From: Adiantum capillus-veneris
Lineage: Eukaryota > Streptophyta > Polypodiopsida > Polypodiales > Pteridaceae
Direction of reading: 5' to 3'
Assembly: GCA_014529385.2 (NCBI GenBank)
Contig: CM043962.1
Span: 48,822,098 to 48,886,097, forward strand
Length of the DNA stretch: 64,000 nucleotides
The position numbers and the translations under genes are program-made. Shown in pieces: positions 34,742-47,379 of this stretch (position 1 is the first letter of the stretch; every line of letters starts with the position of its first letter). The notes beneath the pieces were generated by a model. The model ran no database searches, was not told the origin of the DNA, and was given only the letters and a program-made list of their open reading frames with translations.

Positions 34742-35540
34742 CTCGAGCTAAGGATGAGGCTGAAGGAGCTTGGACGAGGAAGCTTGTCGAAGCAAGCAAA
34801 GCAAAGAAGAAAGAGCGTGAACTTTGGTCGAAGGAGCAAGGAGCCCGTAGGAACTTAAGCAAGAGAGCTTGAGCAAAAAGCTTGTTAAGGCTTAAGGAAG
34901 CCGAGGCAAGAAGACATTCCAAGCGAGGCTAGAGCAAGCCAAAGAGGAGAAGGCAGATCAAGGTCTAGGCTTGAGCAGGCAAAGGCGAGAAGGAGATTTA
35001 CAAGCAAACGGGGAAATTACCAAGGGCATAAAGAATCTGATGGCAATCAAAATCAAGTTGATTGCAGAAGGAAGTTGAAGCTTGTGAGCGGCAATTAAGA
35101 CATGACAAAACACACAAAGCAGGGAGTTGCAGCACAATTGGTAATAATTGATGCATGATGATCGACAGAATGAACTTACATGAGGTTTGCAAAATCTTGA
35201 AAGTAGAAGAAGCAGTTGAAGCGACAGAAGGGAATCTCATCAACGACATCAGTCCGAAGTTGATTAAGCATTTTCTTAAGTCCGGTGTCATTAACGGCCC
35301 GGTTAATCTTGTAAAAGGGAGCTTAAGCTCCTAGTTAGCAGATGATCCAAGTGACGGTGTTGTTAACAGCCAGCCTTGGCGAAAGGTTAAGTTGTACTTA
35401 AGCGTTAATCAATTAATTGTTGATTACGGTGATTTCCAGATTCGGTTGCATCTGTTGTTCTCATTCTCTCTCGTTCACACCTCCCACAGCAGAGGCCTGG
35501 CGCCTGTGCGGCTCACGTAGCGAACACATATCGCCCGACA
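33286..35540 (+). repeat. 3' LTR (2,255 bp) of the pol-less element
   Basis: Direct copy of 28175-30427. Its (CT)n tract (34666-34738) is longer than that of the 5' LTR (29574-29624), the main length difference. Followed by CCACC. Confidence 0.88.
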
Positions 35541-35930
35541 CCACCTTGCTTTGTCTCCCCGTGATTAGAACCCTAATCTAAAGCAGCCAGCACTTATAAA
35601 AAGGCAATGAGAGGTCACTATCGGGGGGGGGGGCAAGTTCATCAGAGGTCAGCACTTGGTAATATTTTGGTGGGAGGGATTGGCAACATTTGCTTCACGA
35701 GAGAGGGGACTTAATGTGGCAATTTTCTTTGGGAATTTGTTCTATGTAAAAGAAGCTATGTCTACATCTCGACTCCAATGGTCGATACACACACACTCAT
35801 GTTAGCAAGGTTTTCGTATCGATGAGTCATCTCTAGAGAACGCACTAGTACCTATATCTCCCTCTATCTCTCTATCACCATGATTGCCACCTCGCCGAAA
35901 ATAAGGTTGCTGTAAATACTGCAAGAAAAA
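35541..35930. other. unassigned flank
   Basis: Contains CCACC, then CCTTGCTTTGTC (inverse of 28135-28146), a cttataaaaagg TATA-like string near 35595 and a G run at about 35624-35634. No gene recognised. Confidence 0.4.
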
Positions 35931-35962
35931 AGTTCTCCCTCACACCCTCGAGGGTTTTCATC

Positions 35963-36268
<306 letters not shown>

Positions 36269-37986
36269 CAATGTCACCATTCAAGAAAGCAGTAACAATG
36301 TCTTATTGATGTACATCCCAACCAAAATGAGCTGCCAATTCACATAGGAAACGAACAGTAGTCATACGACAAGTGGGAGCAAAAGTCTCTTCATAATCTA
36401 TGCCTTTTTGTTGTGCATAACCCTTTGCAACAAGTCGAGCCTTATGGTGATCGATCTCACCATTCGGCCTGCGTTTGAACTTGTAAACCCACTTTGTACC
36501 AATGGCCTTTTTGCCAGGAGGCAAATCACATAAAGTCCATGTGTCATTCTCTATAAGTGCATCAAATTCTGATTGCATGGCAGCCATCCAAATTTTTGAA
36601 TTTTGTGCTTCATCAAAAGACAGAGGCTCCTCAACATCATGTAAACTAGACACAGCCAAAGCATAACAATCTGATGCATAAGATGCATGGCGAGAGCCTG
36701 AACGAGTACGACTAGACAAAGGTGCATCCAATTTACTGTCACGCAAAGTGTGCACCAGCCATTTTGGCATACCTCTAGCCTGTTCATTTTCAGCCCTTTC
36801 CTCATCAAGTAGATCATGTACATCTGCATCAGTAATAGGCTGATCTAAAACATTTTCAGAAACCCCCATAGGCTGTACATTTGACTCATTGGAACTTACA
36901 TTCGTATTTCCACCACTGAAAAGAGGCAACAAAGTGTCATAAATGTCCTGTGAGCTTACATTATTGTCTCTAGTACATGACAACAAGGGCTGAACAGAGT
37001 CTTCCACAAACACTACATCCCGTGAAACCAGAATATGTTTTGTTTGCGGATGATACAACCTGTAACCTTTGCTTTCAACACTATAACCAACAAAAATACA
37101 TTTGACAGCCTTATCATCCAATTTTCTGCGCTGCACTTGTGGCACCAAAGCATATGCTAAACAGCCAAAAACACGCATGTGCTCAATAGAAGGTTTTCTA
37201 TCATGCCATGCTTCATATGGAGTAATAGACTGCAAAGCTTTCGTAGGACACCTGTTAAGTACATAAGTGGCACACATGATGGCCTCAAGCCAAAAAGAAT
37301 GCGGCAAAGCTTGACTTTTGACCATACATCGTGCCATTTCCGTTAGTGACCTATTTTTCCTCTCAGCAACACCATTTTGTTGAGGTGTATAAGGCACTGT
37401 ACATTGGTGTTTTATCCCACGACTAGCCAGAAATGCATTAAATTCATGAGACATATACTCTCCCCCTCGATCGGAACGGAGGGTGCCCATAGTACATTTT
37501 GAGACATTTTCAGCCATAGCCAAAAATTGTTTGAAGCACATAAAAACTTCGGACTTCGCTTTAAGTGGAAATACCCATGCATGCCTGGAGTAATCATCAA
37601 TGAAAGTCACGAAGTACAGGTAATTGCCCAAGGACGGAGTTTGCATGGGCCCACAAACATCACTATGCACAAGCTGCAACCTGCATGTGGCCCTAACTGA
37701 ACCATCCTTTGGAAACTTAGAACGCTGCATTTTACCCAGAATACAGCCTTCACAAACATGTTTGACAGGTTCTTCAAGAGGCGGCAAAGAAGTAACCATA
37801 TCAGATTTCTGCAAACGCAGCAAACTGGCAAAATTCAGATGACCAAAACGTGCATGCCAAAGTTTTGCATCTGAAATAGCCCTTGAATCTGCAACAGCAT
37901 TTGCAAAATTTTGCCAACACTTGTCATACAAAGTGAGCTTATACATCCCACGCCACAAAAGCCCAGATGCAACAATTTCATCACCA
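36269..37986 (-). pseudogene. E2 copia integrase-RT, duplicated unit 1
   Basis: One open frame of about 570 codons on the - strand. It enters at the integrase zinc region (WHARFGHLNFASLLRLQ, CEGCILGKMQRSKF), runs through the core (VHSDVCGPMQTPSLGNYLY, RSDRGGEYMSHEFNAF, PYTPQQNGVAERKNRSL) and the linker, and ends in RT (TKWVYKFKRRPNGEID, RLVAKGYAQQKGIDY) at FLNGDI. A TAA at 36303-36305 interrupts just before that point. D,D-35-E residues are present. This is the best-preserved integrase of the family, but it lacks both ends of the element. Confidence 0.85.
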
Positions 37987-38022
37987 AAAAAGTTCTCCCT
38001 CACACCCTCGAGGGTTTTCATC

Positions 38023-38210
<188 letters not shown>

Positions 38211-38355
38211 AGAGTCCACGATATTTTAAATCACCGTTGTTTGCGTCCTAGCCGCTCAAAGCTAGGTGGTGCCCCCTGTTCTCTTCACTGTGACCGGCTT
38301 GCGGCGTGCATCGGCTCTCGGCGTTTACGAGGCCATCGGGGTTCGTGTCGCGCTT

Positions 38356-39760
38356 TGCGCCCCTCAATGTCACCATTCAAGAAAGCAGTAACAATGTCTT
38401 ATTGATGTACATCCCAACCAAAATGAGCTGCCAATTCACATAGGAAACGAACAGTAGTCATACGACAAGTGGGAGCAAAAGTCTCTTCATAATCTATGCC
38501 TTTTTGTTGTGCATAACCCTTTGCAACAAGTCGAGCCTTATGGTGATCGATCTCACCATCCGGCTTGCGTTTGAACTTGTAAACCCACTTTGTACCAATG
38601 GCCTTTTTTCCAGGAGGCAAATCACATAAAGTCCATGTGTCATTCTCTATAAGTGCATCAAATTCTGATTTGCATGGCAGCCATCCAATTTTCTGAATTT
38701 TGTGCTTCATCAAAAGACAGAGGCTCCTCAACATCATGTAAACTAGACACAGCCAAAGCATAACAATCTGATGCATAAGATGCATGGCGAGAGCCTGAAC
38801 GAGTACGACTAGACAAAGGTGCATCCAATTTACTGTCACGCAAAGTGTGCACCAGCCATTTTGGCATACCTCTAGCCTGTTCATTTTCAGCCCTTTCCTC
38901 ATCAAGTAGATCATGTACATCTGCATCAGTAATAGGCTGATCTAAAACATTTTCAGAAACCCCCATAGGCTGTACATTTGCCTCATTGGAACTTACATTC
39001 ATATTTCCACCACTGAAAAGAGGCAACAAAGTGTCATAAATGTCCTGTGAGCTTACGTTACAGTCTCTAGTACATGACACAAGGGATGAACAGAATCTTC
39101 CACAAACACTACAAACCGTGAAACTAGAATACGCTTTGTTTGCGGATGATACAACATGTAACCTTTGCTTTCAACACTATAACCAACAAAAATACATTTG
39201 ACAGCCTTATCATCCAATTTTCTGTGTTGTGTTTGTGGCACCAAAGCATATGCCAAACAACCAAAAACACGCATGTGCTCAATAGAAGGCTTTCTATCAT
39301 GCCATGTTTCATATGGAGTAATAGACTGCAAAGCTTTTGTAGGATATCTGTTTAGTACATAAGTGGCACACATGATGGCCTCAAGCCAAAAAGAATGCAG
39401 CAAAGCTTGACTTTTGACCATACATCGTGCCATTTCCGTAAGTGACATGTTTTTCCTCTCATCAACACCATTTTGTTGAGGCATGTATGGCACTGTACAT
39501 TGGTGTAATCATCAATGAAAGTCACGAAGTACAGGTAATTGCCCAAGGACGGAGTTTGCATGGGCTCACAAACATCACTATGCACAAGGTGCAACCTGCA
39601 TGAGGCCGTAACCGAACCATCCTTCTGAAACTTAGAACGCTGCATTTTACCCAAAATACAGCCTTCATAAACATGTTTGACATGTGCTTCAAGAGGTGGC
39701 AAAGAAGCAACCATATCAGATTTCTGCAAACGTAGCAAACTGGAAAAATTCAGATGACCC
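38356..39760 (-). pseudogene. E2 copia integrase-RT, unit 2, deleted
   Basis: Same domains as unit 1, but a one-base change near 38670 shifts the frame. There is another shift near 39080, and 181 bases of the integrase core are gone at 39506. The remaining blocks include FVTFIDDYTNVQCH across the deletion junction. Connected in order to the protease and gag of E2. Confidence 0.8.
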
Positions 39761-41300
39761 AAATGTGCATTCCAAACATTTGCATCTGAAATAGCCTTTG
39801 AATCCGAAATTTCATTTGCAAAATTCTATCCACACTTGTCATACAGAGTGACTTATAGAGCCCACAACATAAAATGCCAAATGCAACAATTTCATCACCA
39901 AAGATGAGATCATGAACTGTACATCTGTCATCCACAAATTTGACTACAAGTCCAAGTCTAGCAAGTGCAGATACATACAAAAGATTCTTCTTGATCCGAG
40001 GTACATAAAGTGCATCAACAAGTGTGAAAGAACTGCCATTTGCAGTAGTAAGCACAATCTTTCCAACTCCCTGAACGGGATAAGAGGCATTGTTGGCACA
40101 AGTGACTGAATTTCCACGAGGGACAAACTCAAGAGAGGTGAACAGTTCACATTGTGAGGTAATGTGCTTTGTAGCACCACTATCGTAATACCACACATGT
40201 GAATTTTCAGCAACTGACATGCATGCATCATGGACATCAGGGTTGTAAGTGCACTCTGCGCTAAAAGCCCATTCTACATCAATATCAGCATCACAGTCTT
40301 CTTTCACAAAAGACTCAACAATGGCTGCATTTGTAGTGGAACCAGCATTTGCAGTGGAACCACCCTATTTCTTCTTAGCCTCTTTGGCCTTTAACTTAGG
40401 ACACTGCTTGATGAAGTGATCATTAGCTTTACAATAATGGCAGCGCATCTTCTTTTTGCCCTTATCACCAAAATTTCCAGACAAATTGCTGCCAATTGAA
40501 GCATTAGGAACATAATTCTTTCCACTCGCTGCAGAACCATAAGAAGTGGCTGCATTGTTGCTACCACCCTTTCTTTGAGAAGCAATAAAAGACTATTCAG
40601 CTGCACACTGCCTAGTCCTGTTTTTTTTGGAATGTGACTCTTGCAACAGCAATGTGCATAATGCATCAAACTTGACAGCTTCAGGATTTCCTTGGGTCAT
40701 AAGTCTCCAAGTACTAGCAAAAGTCTGGTAAGAATCTGGTAAGGCATCAGGAACAATCTACATAAGGGAACTATCTAAAATGACTTCACCTGTAGAAATA
40801 AGTTGCTCATTGATATCCTTGACACTAGTAAGGAAAGTGTCCATATCATCTTGCTCATGCATAATCTTCGATTCCAGCTCTTTACGCAGCAAAGCAATTT
40901 TAGCCTCATTGCGGCTTGCATAAAGACCTGCTAGAATATCCTAATCCTGTTTTGCAAATTTCAATGAACGAATGTGAGGAGTAATGGTGCGCTTCACAGA
41001 CAACGCAATCAACATATGAGCCTGTGCATCCTTTACATCCCAACGAGCTTGTTTTGTCGTAGGCTAAACAATTCTAATAGCAGCAATCCTTGGAGCAAGA
41101 CCTGCCACATCCTCAACATCGCCTACATCCTCGGAACCATTATGTACATCAATGCCCTGCACAATATTCTAGACACCCTTTGACACAAGAACATGTTGCA
41201 CCATGTAAGCCCACATAGGGTAATTGTCCCCATCCAATCTGTCCTCAACGACAAACATCTTGAACACATCTATGTTGTTGTCAGCCATGGAAAATGCCTG
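39750..41300 (-). pseudogene. E2 copia protease and gag
   Basis: Gag starts MADNNIDVFKMFVVEDRLDG (about 41290), a UBN2/DUF4219-like capsid, with several in-frame stops. The zinc knuckle CHYCKANDHFIKQC is at about 40400-40450 and the protease VWYYDSGATKHITSQ at about 40150-40200, with DSG intact. The stretch 40307-39750 is open. Confidence 0.82.
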
Positions 41301-41596
41301 CACTTGATGTAAAAACTGCTCGAAATGTGGAGAAATTGAGTGAGACCAGCACATTCTATATAGCACAACCCGCAGGATATTGTATGAGACTTGTTATGCA
41401 GTATTTGGCACTGACAAAATTTTTGCACAAAATGACAAACTTGCCTGCGTGGACCTGGCTGTAGTGGAAACGGAGGCCGAAATGAGCCCGAATCAAAAAT
41501 CTGAGCAGACTGAGCTGCACCAAAGCTCACAGAAATTGGAGAAAGTGAGCAGTCATGTGCTCGAGCTGTTGGCGACTAAGCTCGGGAGGAAGCAAA

Positions 41597-41839
41597 TTGC
41601 TCTCATACCAATTGTTGGAATTAGGATTGCACAGAATGCAACACAGCTTGGAGAAGACGAAGGAAGCTCAAGGTACACAACAGAGAATGTGTTACTTAGT
41701 GCGCACTGGAAAGATAGATAGCCCTAGAATGATGGGCGTATATACAATGCACGGGGGGGGAAAACCTCCTAAAGAGGGAAAAATGCCCCGACGGTCCTAG
41801 TGTGTTCACACACATCACTACCACATGTATATGGTAACA
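41597..41839 (-). repeat. E2 5' LTR and primer-binding site
   Basis: The LTR is 41613-41839 (227 bp). On the - strand it is followed after a short spacer by TTGGTATGAGAGC (41597-41611), a tRNA-iMet site with one mismatch. The right flank TGGAA continues into E1's gag. Confidence 0.85.
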
Positions 41840-41844
41840 TGGAA

Positions 41845-42700
41845 CAAGTGATTTTCCATTTGCAGAAGAACCATAAGAAGTGGCTGCATTGCTATTAGCA
41901 CCCTTTCTTTGAGTAGCAATAAAAGCCTATTCAAGTGCATGTTGTCTAGTCCTTTTTTTTTTGGAAAGTGACTCTTGCAACAGCAATGTGCACAATGCAT
42001 CAAAATTGACAACTTCATGATTTCCTTGGGCCATAAGTCTCCAAGTACTAGCAAAAGTCTGGTAAGAGTCTAGCAAGGCATCAAGGAAAGTCTACACAAG
42101 GGAACTGTCTGAAATGACTTCACCTGCAGAAATAAGTTGCTCATTGATATCCTTGACACCAGCAAGGAAAGTGTCCATGTCATCTTCGTCATGCATAATA
42201 TTTGATTCCATCTTTACACAGCAATGCAATTTTAGCTTCATTGTGACTTGCATAAAGACCATCTAGAATATCCCAAGCCTGTTTTGCAGATTTTGCTAAG
42301 CGAATGTGAGGAGTAATAGTGCACTTCACAGACAACACAATCAATGCATGAGCCTGCACATCTTTTACATCCCAATGAGCTTGTTCTGTCGTAGGCAAAA
42401 CAAAACTAACAGCAGCAATCCTTGCAGCAAGACCTGCAACATCTTCAACATTGCATGTATCCTCATAACCATGACATGCATCAATGCCCTGCACAATATT
42501 CCAGAAACCCTTTGGCACAAGAACATGTTGCATCATGTAAGCCCACATAGGGTAATTGTCCCCATCCAATCTGTCCTCAGCAGCAAACGTCTTGAACACA
42601 TCTATGTTGTTGTGGGCCATAACAAATGCCTGCACCTGATGTGAAAACTTTCCGAAAAGAGCAGAAACAAAGCGGGAATAACACATGCTATAGAGCACAG
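41845..42700 (-). pseudogene. E1 copia gag, 5' part
   Basis: On the - strand from about 42620: MAHNNIDVFKTFAAEDRLDG, NYPMWAYMMQHVLVPKGFW, DVEDVAGLAARIAAVSFVL and HIRLAKSAKQAWDILDGLYA, a UBN2-type copia capsid, open to 42189 and then frameshifted. It is cut at the left by E2's LTR and continues at 26732 and below. Confidence 0.82.
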
Positions 42701-42975
42701 ACCGTAGAAGACTGTAAGGGACCTGTTATGCAAAAAACGGCACTAGCAAAATTTCTGCGCAAAATGACAAAATAGCTCGTGCAATACTGGATGTAGTGGA
42801 AATGGAGGCTGAAATGAGCCCGAATCACAAATCTGAGCACACTTAGCTCTTTGAGATCTCCCAGAATTTCTATCGACCTGTGAACGCTTGCCAAATCTCA
42901 CAGAAATCAAAGGAAGTGAGCAGGCATTTGCTGGAGCTATTGTGGCGAATAAGCCCGGGAGGACGTAACCTACTA

Positions 42976-43213
42976 TGATACCAATTGTTGGAATTAGGGT
43001 TGCACGAAAACACACACAGCTTGGAGAAGGCAAAGGAATCTCAAGGCACACAACAGAGAGTGTATTACTTAGTGTGCAATGGAAAGATAGATAGCCCTAG
43101 AATGATGGGTGTATATACAATGCATGGGAGGAAAAACCTCCTAGTGAGGAAAAAAATGCCCCGATGGTCCTAAGCATGTTCACACACATCACTACCACAT
43201 GTATATGGTAACA
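42976..43213 (-). repeat. E1 5' LTR and primer-binding site
   Basis: The LTR is 42986-43213 (228 bp). On the - strand it is followed by ATTGGTATCATAG, matching the tRNA-iMet site. The right flank CATAG is identical to the left flank of the 22952 LTR. Confidence 0.88.
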
Positions 43214-44252
43214 CATAGGTTGTACATTTGGTTGTGAATTGAGCTTTTATTCAAGTTTCCACCATTAAAAAGAGGCGGTAGAGTGTCATAAATTTCCTAT
43301 GAGCTTACATTATTGTCTTTGGTACATGATAATAAAGGTTGAACAAAATTTTCCACAAATACAACATCTTGTGAGACTAAGATATGCCTTATTTGTGGAT
43401 GGTTCAACATGTAACCCTTGCCTTAAGGACTCTAACCTGATTTTTTGCATTGCTTCTGTGGTACCAAAGCATAAGCTAAGCAACCAAAGATGCACATGTG
43501 ATTGATAGATGGCTTCTTATCATGCCATGCTTCATAAGGAGTCTTAAACTACAAGGCTGTCATCGGACACATGTTAAAGTACATAAGTAGCACAGATGAC
43601 ATCCTCAAGCCAAAACGAATGTGGTAAAGCTTGACTCCATCTCCATAAGTGACCTATTTTTTATTTCACCAACACCATTTTGTTGAGGTGCATATGGCAG
43701 TGTGCATTGGTGTTTTATCCCATGACTAGCCAAAAATGCATTAAACTCATGAGACACATACTTCCCCCATCGATCTAAACAAAGGGTGCCCATAAAACAT
43801 TCAGAGACACTTTCAGCCATAACCAAAAATTTCTTGAAGCACATGAACACTTCGGACTTAGTTTCAATAGATACATCCATGTATGCTTGGAGTAATCATC
43901 AATGAAAGTCATGTAATTGCCCAAGCCTAGATGGAGTTTACATACGCCCACAAATATCACTATGCACAAGTTATAACCTCTAACCTTCATGTAGCTTTTT
44001 GAGCATGGCATCTAACCCAAAATATGGCCTTCACAAGCATGCTTAGAAGGTGCTTCAAGAGGTGGCAAAGAAGCAACCATATCATTTTTTTGCAAATGTA
44101 ATAAACTAGCAAAATCCACATGCCGAAAATGTGCAAGCCAAAGTTTTGCATTTGTAACAACCTTTGAATCCACAACTGTATTTGCAAAATTCTATGCACA
44201 ATTGTCATACAAAGTGAGCTTATACAACCTTGCTAGGCACAAAATGCTGAAG
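43214..44252 (-). pseudogene. old copia relic C5, integrase part
   Basis: On the - strand, blocks such as MSHEFNAFLASHGIKHQC, PYAPQQNGVGEIKNRSLME and the pre-integrase LLCHLLKHLLSMLVKAIF match the E1/E2 integrase, with many frameshifts and stops. More diverged than E1 and E2, as expected of the outermost host of the nest. Confidence 0.75.
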
Positions 44253-47200
44253 TGCACGAACGGGAGCAATCTCGGGTCTCGAGATCAATATCTCATACAT
44301 GAGACCCCCAAATGCTGATGCAATCCTAGCAATGTTTGCCAATCTGACCATCTCAGTCAAATGTGGCTCAGAACTCCACTCATGGAAATCAATTTGACAC
44401 CCGAACTCCAATCCTTGGAATCCATCCTCGTGTCCATCACATGTCACATGTGCACCAAGAGCATCTGTCTGTCATGAACCCTATGTGGTAAGAGCAATGC
44501 CTAGCTCTAACTAACACACACACTAGCCTCTGGCCTAAGCATATCCATGAATGATTCAATCACGCCTGAATCCTCAACACTCAAGCCATCCATATCCGTC
44601 ATCATATCCATGAATGACATGCCTTGCTGCAAAATTGCCTGCACAACTGGCTCAACATGCTCACAACTGGAGCATCATACAACCTATCTGCAAAGGAGAA
44701 ATGTGTCGTCTCTCTGCATGGCTGCGTACTCACAAAGACTGTGCCGTCTCACACATGACGTACTCGCATCGCATGAATCATGCCAACACTAGCACTTCTA
44801 GCTATGACTAATTGTCGATGAGGCAATCTGAAACTGTGCTTGTCCAACACTACTTGGCATCCGTTGTCTCATAATTGACTCACAGAGATCAAGCTCTGCG
44901 TCAAACCTGGCACATGGCGTACATCTCGCAACACGTACGACGCACCACACGGCAACGATAGTCTGACATCTCTTGCACCAACTATGTCATGCACCAAACC
45001 AGCAGCTAGACACACACGTCCAAGCATAGCACTAGCATATGCGCTAAACCACTCACGACTCAGCGTGACGTGAAATCTAGCACTCACATCTAGTATCCAA
45101 TGTGAAGGTAATGTGTCATCAAAAACTGACATAAGAAAGTCAAGAGGAAACATAGAAGCAAAGGTGACATCTCCGTCATGCGTAGCCACATACGCTACAT
45201 CTGCTCCCACATCATCCAAAGTGATAGCATCCCTCTTGTGCTGTCTCATCCACCGAAAACAGCACCTACGTACATGCCCTGTATGACCACAATGACAACA
45301 CACAACATCTCTATGTCTGCAAGATTGTCCTTTGACTGTAGGCATCTCTCTAGACTCATTTGTTCCAAAAGCATTGCACAATATTTGCCACAACTCTCTA
45401 GCTATACATGCATCCAAACCAATGCGATAGACAGACTCACCAAGGTGTAACATGATCGTCGAACGTGCAAGCTCTTCCAAGTCCTCCCACCCATCATCAA
45501 TCATAGACTCTGGCCTAGCATCCATGCCCTGTAGTGGCAACACTTGGCCCAACCAAGTCAATGCATCATGCATACCTGCTTTCCAATGCTCAAAGTTTGA
45601 ACCATCAAACTTTGTATGGAAAATCACAAACCTTGACAATGATGTACATGCCAAATCCATGGCGATAACCTGTGACAAGACCAAGCACAAATCGGTCAAC
45701 TAACAATAGCCAAAGCTTGGCTAACTCATACACCAAGTACTATCAAAATACAACATAAGCAGGCATAAGCTGTCTAAGAGAAGTATCAACAAATATGGCG
45801 ATCAATGTAACGAACAAGTGAGAAAAAATGCTCAAATGATGCCAAAAAACCCACTCTAATCCAAGAGCACTATGTGATAATCAATGAAACTATCATCAAC
45901 AATCTCCCTCCTGAAGAGACTACCACATGTATGTCAAATGCCATAATCCGGTGAGCAAACACTCTCACAATACGATGCCAAAACACTATGGCAAAGCAAC
46001 CACTGAGTGCTACATGCAATCAAAACACGATTGCAAACCATGCACATAAACAAATAAACTTGCAAGAAAAATCCGATAGAGGTATAGTATATGGCTATCT
46101 AACCATGATAACCATACATGTCATAAACATGCTCAAAACCATGAGCAAATCATGCGCAAAATCCACACTCAAGCATACATGAGCTGCCCCCAAAGTCTCA
46201 ACTCTGTAAACTTGGAAAACAATCCTGTAATCCGAAACACAAAGTGCATCAACCGCACTCTATAAGCGAGGCATATACTAGCATAAACTTGGATGCAAAC
46301 CAACCAAAATATGGAACAAATTGATGCTCAAAAAGCTGAAATTAGCCCACATATGCCATTGCCAAGCGAAGAATATCATCTGTCAAAAAGCGCACATCAT
46401 GTGCATCCACATGGCAATATAAACGAGCATCAAGCATGTACCAAATGTGTAGAAAATGAGCATCCAAATCAGCTGAAAATTCAGCTCACAATCATGCTAT
46501 AAGTGCTTGCAAATCTCTTTTCAAATCCATGCACCACACTTTTTGAAATCTGCCCAATCGCATAAATCAATGCACACAATCTGTGATGAATACACTCTCG
46601 AACCTGAGAGTCCACAAGAATGCATACATCCACAAAGTGTTCTTAACGTATGCGCATCAATTTGTTGAAAGTTTCAACCCACACTCTCTTCACTAAGAGC
46701 AAAACATCAATGCACAAAACAAGAGAATGAAAAAAGCTCAATCCGAGCTCTCCAAATGTAGCAAATCACCACAATAGGCATACATAATTTTCAACTTTCC
46801 AAATACCCTGCAGTCGGTCAGCCCATACCTCCCAAACCTTTAGAATTTGCAAAAACTTCCTTTTGCAAAGTTGTAGACCATGCAAAAACGGTTGGGAATC
46901 TCAGGAATGGACCTGAAATGTGTTGTTTTTACAGGTCAAAACAGATCTGTAAAATCTACAGTTGTGTACCCTAGACATGCAGGCCGTCTGAGTTACGTAT
47001 CTCAAAATTGGTGAAGATTTTGAGAAAACTTTCTTCTGCAAAGTTGAAGAGGACAAAAAACCGATCAGGAAGCACGGGAAATTGGCTTGAATAAAGATGT
47101 TTTGGTAGGCCAAAACAGATATGCAAAAACGTGCTGCAGTTTTTGCTGCTTCTCTGCCTGCTTCCCCGTTGAGCTCCAATAGTGCTCCGAACCCCTGAGC

Positions 47201-47379
47201 TCTGATACCAGTTGAAGTGCGCGAATGGGAGCGTGTGTGAGTGTGTGCAGCAATGGAGAAGAGAGGAGAAGAGGAGAACTTGTATTAAAACTCACTCTCT
47301 ACATGTGATCCCTCTTATTCTATTATGTACATAATGAATAAGTATAGTGGGCGGGCCCCTGGCCTAACCCTTCACCCCA
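44253..47379 (-). mobile_element. copia-like element with only gag/protease, inserted in C5
   Basis: The right end has an LTR of about 165 bp (47213-47379) and a CTGGTATCAGAG primer site next to it (47201-47211). At the left end 44253-44272 matches the LTR terminus (18 of 20 bases), after which similarity is lost. C5 sequence resumes on both sides (cacaaaatgc | ...ttccagatgc). Inside are a long leader (45700-47200) and one gag-protease frame. No integrase or RT is seen. Probably a non-autonomous derivative related to the 52.5-58.1-kb element, whose LTR start and primer site are similar. Confidence 0.6.
44869..45699 (-). CDS. copia-type gag-protease of the short element
   Basis: 276 codons on the - strand, ATG 45699. 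The capsid part has FHTKFDGSNFEHWKAGMHDA and ARSTIMLHLGESVYRIGLD (UBN2 pattern). The zinc knuckle CCHCGHTGHVRRCC is at about residues 133-146. The protease-like part HWILDVSARFHVTLSREW has the active site changed from DSGA to DVSA, so cleavage activity is doubtful. The end DVRHVPGLTQSLISVSQL is typical of copia protease C-termini. It then stops at TGA 44869. Confidence 0.75.
   Translation of the reverse strand: MTDLCLVLSQVIAMDLACTSLSRFVIFHTKFDGSNFEHWKAGMHDALTWLGQVLPLQGMDARPESMIDDGWEDLEELARSTIMLHLGESVYRIGLDACIARELWQILCNAFGTNESREMPTVKGQSCRHRDVVCCHCGHTGHVRRCCFRWMRQHKRDAITLDDVGADVAYVATHDGDVTFASMFPLDFLMSVFDDTLPSHWILDVSARFHVTLSREWFSAYASAMLGRVCLAAGLVHDIVGARDVRLSLPCGASYVLRDVRHVPGLTQSLISVSQL

Larger units (their letters stand above)
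28175..35540 (+). mobile_element. large LTR retrotransposon with gag-like/acidic-repeat protein and no pol
   Basis: Two direct repeats of 2.25 kb (28175-30427 and 33286-35540) starting TGCAGCTCCGCTGCC and ending CCCGACA, a TG...CA pair, flank a 2.86-kb interior. A primer-site-like TGGTGAACCCGATGT (30432-30446) follows the first LTR, and a purine tract (agagggggtgaa) precedes the second. The interior codes only for a gag-like/acidic protein; no protease, RT or integrase motif exists in any frame I read. This fits a large retrotransposon derivative (LARD/TR-GAG type), mobilised in trans. A likely target duplication is CCACC, with 7 extra bases before the 5' LTR. Confidence 0.8.

Noticed and set aside
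41613-43213. A short element between the LTRs at 41613 and 42986
   Set aside because: Both LTRs have primer sites on their left, so both are 5' LTRs of - strand elements. The DNA between is E1's gag.
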